A stretch of DNA of 57,414 bases from UBA5614 sp034678545 (GTDB lineage: Bacteria; Cloacimonadota; Cloacimonadia; Cloacimonadales; Cloacimonadaceae), in the NCBI GenBank assembly GCA_034678545.1, contig JAXDBS010000077.1, forward strand, positions 1 through 57,414, written 5' to 3'. Under the pieces are notes generated by a model, which made no database searches, had not been told where the DNA came from, and was given only the letters and a program-made list of their open reading frames with translations. Positions within the stretch are counted from its first letter, which is position 1, and each line of letters starts with the position of its first letter. The translations under genes were made by a program, and so were the position numbers. Below are positions 51,832 through 57,414 of this stretch, piece after piece.

Positions 51832-53631
51832 TTAATACCCGTAAAGCTGCCTGTTATCCTCAATTTTCACTTTTTTCATTATCGTGTCATACCAGCGGTT
51901 CCAGGCTTGTTCTTCCATACGGTCACGCAACTTTTTCTGTTCATCCTGGTTCTTTAGAAATGAGTTAAGATCCGGTTTTACCCTTTTTTCACATACGACT
52001 ATGAATTGCCCGTCTTTGCTCTCGATCAGATTGGAAATCTGCCCCTCATTGAGCTTAAGCGCGGCTGCATTGATTTCAGTGACTTTGCCAATGCCGTCCG
52101 GGATCATGGTGTCTTTCTTAAGATTCTGAAGAGTTACTATCTTTAGCGTGGAGTCGGTTTCCGCTGCCTCCAGATATTGTTCCTGCTTGCGCTGTTTAAC
52201 GAAATTCCTGGCTATGCCCAGCATGGTTTCGACTCGTTTTGTCTTCTCCAGCTCAAACCTTATCCGCATTTTCACTTTTTCGAGGGGGACAAAACGGTCT
52301 TTGGTCCTGCTGGTGATCTGTGCTACAATGAAATTACCCTGCCGATCTGTATGAACATCTGATACGGCTCCAACCTTTTTCTTTTTCGCAAACTCCAACA
52401 GCTGACTATGCTGGCCTATGCCCGGAATGTAATCCATATCCTCATAAATTGCATCCGTATCTATGGGTTTCATTTTCAATGCTTCCGCTGCAGCGTCTAT
52501 GCCTTTTTGCCTGATCAGTTTAATCGATTGGGTGGCCCGTTCCTGAATCTCCGTTCTGGTTTCATCCGAGGTTTCCACCTTTTTCAGGATGTGGCTGGCT
52601 TTGACTACGGGCTGGCCATCCCTGGTTCCGCTGGAATCAACTTTGACAATATGCCAGCCAAATTGCGTTTTAAACGGCTTGGAGATCTGTCCGGGTGGAA
52701 GGGAAAAAGCCACCTGATCAAATTCCGGCACCATTTGGCCTTTGCCAAACTCACCCAGCGATCCTGACTGCGCGGCGCTGCCTGTATCGTCCGATTCAGC
52801 CGCTGCCAGCTGACCAAAATCCATCCTCTTATTAAGCAGGTCGCTGTAGATCAGGTCGATGTCTTTTTTTATCAGGTTGAAATCCAGCTCAGAAGGCTTG
52901 ACCTCAAACTTGAAATACTTCATGGAGCTTGATCTGCCCTTATTGATATCCTTATCCGTCTCTTTGTTCTGGTCATAATAAGCCTTGATCTCAGCATCGG
53001 TGACCTTGGGCTTGGGCAGTTTATTGTAGTCAAACATGATGAGTTTACCGAACATCTCGTCGTTTTCTTTCAGGTATTCCGCTTTGAGACTGTCTAGGGT
53101 GATCTTGGCTTCTTCCTTGACTTTACCCTGGAGTCTGTTATAGGGAAGGATGGAACGGATGTAACTCTCAATTGTTGTGAAAAACTGGGTGTCATTCTTC
53201 AGGGCATCCATATATTTCTTGCGGTCGAACCTGCCGTTTGTCTGCAATTGAGGTATCTGCAACACTTCCTGGGGAGGGTTGTTCTGGATCTCATTTAGTA
53301 TTTCGGTCTCAGTTACCTTGATTTTCTTTTTGCGGATCTGCTTGTCCAGAACAACCTTCTGGACAAGCCTCTGCCAAGATTGATCCGATAACTGGCTGAT
53401 TATATCCCTGGACAGGTCTGCGTCAGGATTCTGTCTCTGGTAATTATCTATATTGGTTTGCAATTCCTGCTGAAATTCTTCTAACGTTATCTTTTTTCCG
53501 TCGATTACACCCAGGGCGGGCTTCCGGTTAAAGAAAATGTCGGTCAGTCCCATCAAACCCATTCCTATTATGAAAACAACGGCCACTATCCATATCACAT
53601 ACTTCTGGTTTTTCCTCAACTGCTCAAGCAT
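51832..53631 (-). CDS. PpiD/SurA-like peptidyl-prolyl isomerase chaperone
   Basis: 599 residues. Single N-terminal membrane anchor (VIWIVAVVFIIGMGLMGL), a SurA-N-like helical domain (about 40-200), and a parvulin domain at about 255-355: FGQLAAAESDDTGSAAQSG, LGEFGKGQMVPEFDQ, and FGWHIVKVDS. A second chaperone region and Lys-rich tail follow. A periplasm-facing folding factor for outer-membrane proteins, fitting a genome rich in barrels. GGAGG five bases before the ATG. It is 39 bases upstream of the GlmM-like gene. Confidence 0.9.
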   Translation of the reverse strand: MLEQLRKNQKYVIWIVAVVFIIGMGLMGLTDIFFNRKPALGVIDGKKITLEEFQQELQTNIDNYQRQNPDADLSRDIISQLSDQSWQRLVQKVVLDKQIRKKKIKVTETEILNEIQNNPPQEVLQIPQLQTNGRFDRKKYMDALKNDTQFFTTIESYIRSILPYNRLQGKVKEEAKITLDSLKAEYLKENDEMFGKLIMFDYNKLPKPKVTDAEIKAYYDQNKETDKDINKGRSSSMKYFKFEVKPSELDFNLIKKDIDLIYSDLLNKRMDFGQLAAAESDDTGSAAQSGSLGEFGKGQMVPEFDQVAFSLPPGQISKPFKTQFGWHIVKVDSSGTRDGQPVVKASHILKKVETSDETRTEIQERATQSIKLIRQKGIDAAAEALKMKPIDTDAIYEDMDYIPGIGQHSQLLEFAKKKKVGAVSDVHTDRQGNFIVAQITSRTKDRFVPLEKVKMRIRFELEKTKRVETMLGIARNFVKQRKQEQYLEAAETDSTLKIVTLQNLKKDTMIPDGIGKVTEINAAALKLNEGQISNLIESKDGQFIVVCEKRVKPDLNSFLKNQDEQKKLRDRMEEQAWNRWYDTIMKKVKIEDNRQLYGY

Positions 53632-53828
53632 TTATTCCTCCATGACGATAAAGTCAGGTTTTTGATGAAGTGACATTTTTTTATCCCCTGTCTTTTGGGC
53701 AAGTCTTTTCTCCATGAAGATCCCCGAATTAGACATTAACTCCTATCCAATAGCTGCTCGCCTGCCTGCGAGCGGGTATCATGCACAGATGGATAACGAA
53801 TTCAACGATCTCACGGCAAGAATATGGC

Positions 53829-53865
53829 TTGACAGTTATATTAATATATGAATACTTGTGCATAT
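53829..53865 (+). promoter_or_regulatory. Promoter and likely ArsR-family operator
   Basis: TTGACA at 53829-53834, 18 bases, TACTTG (53853-53858). Over it lies the inverted repeat ATATG-N10-CATAT (53846-53850 with 53861-53865). The position over the -10 fits a metal-released repressor, probably the ArsR-family protein encoded just downstream. A GCTCGC-CTGCCT-GCGAGC hairpin lies upstream near 53757-53774; the rest of 53632-53828 shows nothing recognisable. Confidence 0.5.
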
Positions 53866-53883
53866 GTAATGAAGGAGACTGCC

Positions 53884-54237
53884 ATGAGTAAAGATACCTG
53901 TTTGTGCAAATACATATCTCCAGCCAAAGCGGATGCTGTCCTCCGGTCCATGCCTGATGAGAAGCAGGCTGACAGCCTGAGCGGATTGTTCCGCCTGTTC
54001 GGGGATCCCTCCCGGCTCAGGATCATTCATGTACTTATGCACCTGGAACTGTGCGTGGCGGATCTATCTTCCCTCGTTGGCATGCAGCAGCCGGCCGTGT
54101 CCCAACAGCTCAAGCTGCTCCGCCTGGCCCGCCTGGTCAAATACCGCAAGCAGGGTAAGACTGTTTATTACAGCCTGGATGATGAACACGTGGGCAGAAT
54201 ATTCCGTCTCGGCCTCACACATCTGCAGGAAAGGTAA
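53884..54237 (+). CDS. ArsR/SmtB-family metal-sensing repressor
   Basis: 117 residues from the ATG at 53884 (GGAG six bases upstream; an ATG at 53848 lies in the operator). Winged-helix core: LFGDPSRLRIIHVL, MQQPAVSQQLKLLRLARLV, YRKQGKTVYYSL. Metal sites: the alpha-5 set D100, H102, H113, E116 matches the D-x-H-x10-H-x2-E of zinc sensors such as SmtB; alpha-3 has ELCVAD, keeping one Cys (C57) but with Ala at the second position; N-terminal C6 and C8 could add to a second site as in CadC/ZiaR. It is predicted to bind zinc (perhaps Cd/Pb/Co) and release the operator upstream. The metal ATPase follows six bases later. Confidence 0.9.
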   Translation: MSKDTCLCKYISPAKADAVLRSMPDEKQADSLSGLFRLFGDPSRLRIIHVLMHLELCVADLSSLVGMQQPAVSQQLKLLRLARLVKYRKQGKTVYYSLDDEHVGRIFRLGLTHLQER

Positions 54238-54243
54238 GGCGTT

Positions 54244-56328
54244 ATGGTAACGGAAAAGTATCTGCTGGAAAACCTTAGTTGCGCTGATTGCGCCTCCCAA
54301 ATTGAGAACAAGATCAAATCACTGCCCGAAGTCGAATCCGCGCACCTGGATTTTTTGACCAAGGTCCTGACCGTGAAAACCGCCGGATTTCAGGAGTTGG
54401 AGCATAGTATCGGCAACGTTGTGAAGTCCGTGGAACCGGATATCCGGGTCAGGCAGATCTCTCAGGTCCAAATCACCTCCCATCCGGCCATTCCTTGGAT
54501 CCTGGTTACTGCGGCCTTTGGCGTTTTGTTGCTGCTGTCGGGTAAGATCCTGAAAATACCTTTTGAGTTTCGAATATTCATATATGTAACATCATATTTA
54601 TTATGTAGTTGGAAAGTATTATTTAATGCTTTGGTGAAAATAGTCAATGGCAAGTTATTGGACGAGCATTTCCTGATGAGTACCGCATCCCTCGGGGCTA
54701 TGTTTTTGGGAGAGTACTCGGAAGCTTTGGCAGTCATGGTTTTGTACGAGATCGGCCAATTCATGGAAAACAAGGCCGTGGACCATTCCCGCCACTCCAT
54801 CAAATCTCTGCTCAACCTGAAACCTGATATAGCGCACAGAGTTGCAAACAGCCAGACCGAGGACGTCCCCGTTTCATCCATCGCCCGCCATGACGAGATC
54901 GCTGTTTTGCCGGGGGAGAGGATTCCCCTGGACGGCACAATTGTGAGCGGGGAATCATCTTTGGATACCTCGGCTTTGACAGGAGAAGCCCTGCCCCAAC
55001 CCGTCCAGGCAGGCTCGCAGGTCCTCAGCGGCAGTATCAACCTATCCGGAAGGCTGATCCTGAAAGTTACCTCCACAGATTCGGACAGCACCGTGACCCG
55101 AATACTGAAACTGACGGAGGAAGCTGCTGCCAGAAAGAGCAGAACCGAGAGGTTCATCACCCGCTTTGCCCGCAAATACACTCCTGCCGTCATTTTGCTG
55201 GCCATCTCCTTGGCTGTGATCATGCCCGTACTGACTGCCGGCGCTTATTCCGTTTGGTTGCGGCGCGCCCTGATCTTCCTGGTCATCTCCTGCCCCTGCG
55301 CCCTGGTGATCTCGGTTCCGCTGACCAACTACGCCGCCATTGGCGCTTCAGCGCGCCGGGGGATATTGCTCAAAGGCAGCAATTTCATCGATGCCCTGGC
55401 CCGCGCCACCACCTTTGTTTATGACAAGACCGGCACCCTGACCACTGGCAAGCTCGCTGTTTCCGCTGTTCAGCCGGCACCTGGCATAGCCGTGGAAAAA
55501 CTTGCCGTCGCGGCCCTGACCTGTGAGGACAGCACTACCCACCCCATAGCAAGGGCGGTCAAAGCTGAATTCTCCAGCCGCTACGAACCGGAGCAGGTGC
55601 TTTTGCACCAGGAATTCCATGGCCGCGGCATCAAGGTTCAGACTGTTTCAACGGTTTACTACGCTGGTAATCTAGCTTTCATGCAGGAATGGGAAGTAGC
55701 CGGACTCCCGTCAGAACCTGAAGAGACCTGCATCTATATAGCGGAGAACAACCACTGCCTGGGTATCATCACTTTCGCTGACGAGATCAAGGACGATTTT
55801 CCCGCCATCGTTAAAAGCCTGAGGAAAATGGGCATCCCCAAACATATAATGCTGACCGGCGACCACCCGGGTCCGGCTGCAAAGGTCTCCTCATTGTTGG
55901 GCCTGAACCGGTTTCACGCCCGCCTGCTGCCGGAAGATAAAATAAAGAAGCTGGAAACCATTGAGCAATCCCAATCCGCTCCCGTCGCTTTCATAGGGGA
56001 TGGACTGAACGACGCGCCTGTGATTTCCCGCGCCGAGATCGGCATCGCCATGGGTGCCATCGGCAATCCCGCCGCCTTGGAAGCGGCCGATGTCGTCCTC
56101 ATGCAGGATGATCCCAGGCAGCTTCAAACCGCTGCCCGGGTCGCCCGCCAGACCCAGCGGATCATGTGGCAAAACATCTGCTTCGCACTGACAGTCAAGG
56201 TAGCAGTAATGGCGGCCGGGACCCTGGGCATTGCCACTCTGTGGGAAGCCGTGATTGCGGACGTCGGCGTCACTCTCCTGACCGTGTTCAATTCCCTGCG
56301 CCTGCTGCGCGGCTCATGCTGCTATTGA
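54244..56328 (+). CDS. P1B-type heavy-metal ATPase, Zn/Cd/Pb type
   Basis: 694 residues. N-terminal metal-binding domain with CADC (C13, C16); membrane helices; actuator TGEALPQP; CPC motif at residues 350-352; catalytic DKTGT with Asp394; hinge GDGLNDAPV. The C-terminal helix reads ADVGVTLLTVFNSLRLL with the conserved Asp of ZntA-type Zn/Cd/Pb exporters, and the protein ends in Cys-Cys-Tyr. It should export zinc-like metals from the cytoplasm to the periplasm. Following the ArsR-family gene by six bases, it is under the same operator. Copper type is unlikely because the TM8 Asp is present. Confidence 0.93.
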   Translation: MVTEKYLLENLSCADCASQIENKIKSLPEVESAHLDFLTKVLTVKTAGFQELEHSIGNVVKSVEPDIRVRQISQVQITSHPAIPWILVTAAFGVLLLLSGKILKIPFEFRIFIYVTSYLLCSWKVLFNALVKIVNGKLLDEHFLMSTASLGAMFLGEYSEALAVMVLYEIGQFMENKAVDHSRHSIKSLLNLKPDIAHRVANSQTEDVPVSSIARHDEIAVLPGERIPLDGTIVSGESSLDTSALTGEALPQPVQAGSQVLSGSINLSGRLILKVTSTDSDSTVTRILKLTEEAAARKSRTERFITRFARKYTPAVILLAISLAVIMPVLTAGAYSVWLRRALIFLVISCPCALVISVPLTNYAAIGASARRGILLKGSNFIDALARATTFVYDKTGTLTTGKLAVSAVQPAPGIAVEKLAVAALTCEDSTTHPIARAVKAEFSSRYEPEQVLLHQEFHGRGIKVQTVSTVYYAGNLAFMQEWEVAGLPSEPEETCIYIAENNHCLGIITFADEIKDDFPAIVKSLRKMGIPKHIMLTGDHPGPAAKVSSLLGLNRFHARLLPEDKIKKLETIEQSQSAPVAFIGDGLNDAPVISRAEIGIAMGAIGNPAALEAADVVLMQDDPRQLQTAARVARQTQRIMWQNICFALTVKVAVMAAGTLGIATLWEAVIADVGVTLLTVFNSLRLLRGSCCY

Positions 56329-56351
56329 CAAAATCGGCTTATCGTATTTTG
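56325..56351 (+). promoter_or_regulatory. Putative promoter of thrS
   Basis: TTGACA (56325-56330, overlapping the ATPase stop), 14 bases, TATTTTG (56345-56351). The spacing is short; call is tentative. It leaves about 25-30 bases before the ATG at 56383. Confidence 0.3.
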
Positions 56352-56382
56352 AAGATATAGATATGAATTATTGGGAGTCATT

Positions 56383-57414
56383 ATGTCGTTGAAAATTACT
56401 TTGCCCGATGCCAGTATAAAGGTTTATCCATCTGCTGTGACAACTTTGCAGGTGGCGCAGGATATCTCGCCCCGCCTGGCTGACGCAGCTGTGGCCGCCG
56501 AAGTGAACGGACGTCTGGTTGACCTGAATGCGTTCATCACCCAGGATGCCGATCTGACCATACATACATTCGCCACCGACAAGGGTAAGGATATATACTG
56601 GCACAGCACCGCCCATCTAATGGCCCAGGCTGTGAAGCAGCTGTTTCCCAAGGTGAAGGTGACCATCGGTCCCGCGATCGAACAGGGTTTCTATTACGAT
56701 TTTGACAGGGATGAACCCTTCACAGACGAAGAAATCGCCCAAATCGAAAACCGCATGAAAGAACTCATCGGACAGGATTTGCCTTATGCCAGAAAAGAGC
56801 TGTCCAAACAGGAAGCGGTCGACATTTTTTCCCGAATGGGCGAGAATTACAAGCTCGAGCTCTTGGACGCCATTCCCGACGAAGAGACCATTTCCACCTA
56901 CACCCAGGGCGACTTCATCGACCTCTGCCGCGGCCCGCACATCCTCAGCACGGGAAAGATCAAAGCGGTCAAGCTGCTCAAAACATCAGGTGCCTATTGG
57001 CGCGGTGACGAACATAATAAAATGCTCCAGCGCATTTACGGCATCAGCTTCCCCACCACCAAAGAACTGAACGAATATCTCAATATGCTGGAGGAAGCAA
57101 AAAAACGCGACCACCGCAAGCTGGGCAAGGACCTTGACCTTTTTTCCATTGATGACGAGGTCGGCCCCGGCCTGGTGCTGTGGCATCCCAACGGCGCCAT
57201 GATGCGCCACCTCATCGAGCAATACTGGAAAGAAGCGCATCTGCGCAACGGCTATAGATTCGTGTACACTCCCCATATCGGAAGGGCGCACCTCTGGCAG
57301 ACCAGCGGGCACCTGGGCTATTACAACGATAACATGTACGCCCCCATGGACATCGAAGGGCAGGAATATTACATCAAGCCCATGAACTGCCCCTTCCACA
57401 TCGCGATCTACAAG
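56383..57414 (+). CDS. Threonyl-tRNA synthetase, N-terminal part (cut by window edge)
   Basis: 344 codons are present; the full protein is usually about 640. TGS domain (1-61), editing/second additional domain with HSTAHLMAQAVKQLFP and CRGPHI (RGPH), and the start of the class II core: VLWHPNGAMMRHLIEQYWKE, GRAHLWQTSGHLGYY, and PMNCPFHIAIYK at the edge. It charges tRNA-Thr and clears Ser-tRNA-Thr. GGGAG lies 5 bases before the ATG. It continues to the right of the window. Confidence 0.95.
   Translation, partial: MSLKITLPDASIKVYPSAVTTLQVAQDISPRLADAAVAAEVNGRLVDLNAFITQDADLTIHTFATDKGKDIYWHSTAHLMAQAVKQLFPKVKVTIGPAIEQGFYYDFDRDEPFTDEEIAQIENRMKELIGQDLPYARKELSKQEAVDIFSRMGENYKLELLDAIPDEETISTYTQGDFIDLCRGPHILSTGKIKAVKLLKTSGAYWRGDEHNKMLQRIYGISFPTTKELNEYLNMLEEAKKRDHRKLGKDLDLFSIDDEVGPGLVLWHPNGAMMRHLIEQYWKEAHLRNGYRFVYTPHIGRAHLWQTSGHLGYYNDNMYAPMDIEGQEYYIKPMNCPFHIAIYK

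Noticed and set aside
53848..53883. An upstream start of the ArsR-family gene at 53848
   Set aside because: It lies in the promoter/operator, has no ribosome-binding site, and the ATG at 53884 has GGAG at good distance.
1..57414. CRISPR array, phage, transposase or integrase genes
   Set aside because: No regular 25-40-base repeats with unique spacers and no protein with recombinase or phage motifs was seen; the left-edge repeats have irregular, structured spacers.

Overview
The window reads as a piece of a Gram-negative chromosome from the Fibrobacterota-Chlorobi-Bacteroidota (FCB) side of the tree, most likely a Cloacimonadota-like fermenter of amino acids and propionate. This is inference: I see a PorV-type outer-membrane protein beside a secreted protease that ends in a type IX secretion (T9SS) sorting domain, many outer-membrane barrels and lipoproteins, a complete methylmalonyl-CoA mutase operon, and amino-acid enzymes (a PLP decarboxylase of the ornithine/lysine group and a histidine ammonia-lyase). 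There are no phage genes, insertion sequences or CRISPR arrays; genes are dense, many overlap by 1-20 bases, and most are chromosomal housekeeping genes.

Layout. 1-300: array of 62-bp hairpin repeats running in from the left edge. 300-3900 (minus): outer-membrane barrel with its own promoter and terminator, then a decarboxylase/Ldh2-type dehydrogenase pair. 3970-4120: GC-rich cluster of hairpins, followed by tRNA-Leu(CAA). 4350-11230 (plus): a T9SS-flavoured block of PorV-like protein, terminator, M6 metalloprotease and three tandem paralogues of an uncharacterised secreted or membrane family carrying an LPGxG[QE] motif. 11250-15880 (minus): trxB-alaS-glycosyltransferase 9. 15990-21580 (plus): mutA-mutB-meaB, coupled by overlapping stop/start codons. 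21560-24520 (minus): binding-protein lipoprotein plus membrane PP2C-type phosphatase, a likely two-gene sensor. 24850-30180 (plus): hutH, a large repeat-containing lipoprotein, a membrane protein and truA. 30320-37414 (minus): acyl-CoA ligase, M18 aminopeptidase, DUF1015, rimO, trpS, secG and a tRNA-Leu whose anticodon reads AAG. 37700-43010 (minus): HD-GYP protein, dihydrouridine synthase, DUF1232, rdgB and a phosphohexomutase. 43145-50430 (plus): EnvC-like LytM protein, TsaC/LMW-phosphatase fusion, purL, LiaF-like protein and a patatin with an outer-membrane barrel. 50440-53640 (minus): GlmM-like mutase and a PpiD-like chaperone. 53830-57414 (plus): ArsR-family zinc-type sensor, P1B metal ATPase, and thrS running off the right edge.

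How the genes fit together: the mutase operon with its MeaB chaperone, histidine ammonia-lyase and the decarboxylase point to amino-acid and propionate metabolism. The PorV/M6/LPGxGQ block, the patatin barrel, the EnvC-like protein and the PpiD-like chaperone serve the cell surface and envelope. The most promising unexplained items are the tandem LPGxGQ trio, the binding-protein/phosphatase pair, the structured element at 3973-4118, the hairpin array at the left edge and tRNA-Leu(AAG). Putative promoters share a TTGAC-like -35 and a -10 ending in TTG or ATG, partly resembling the Bacteroidota form.
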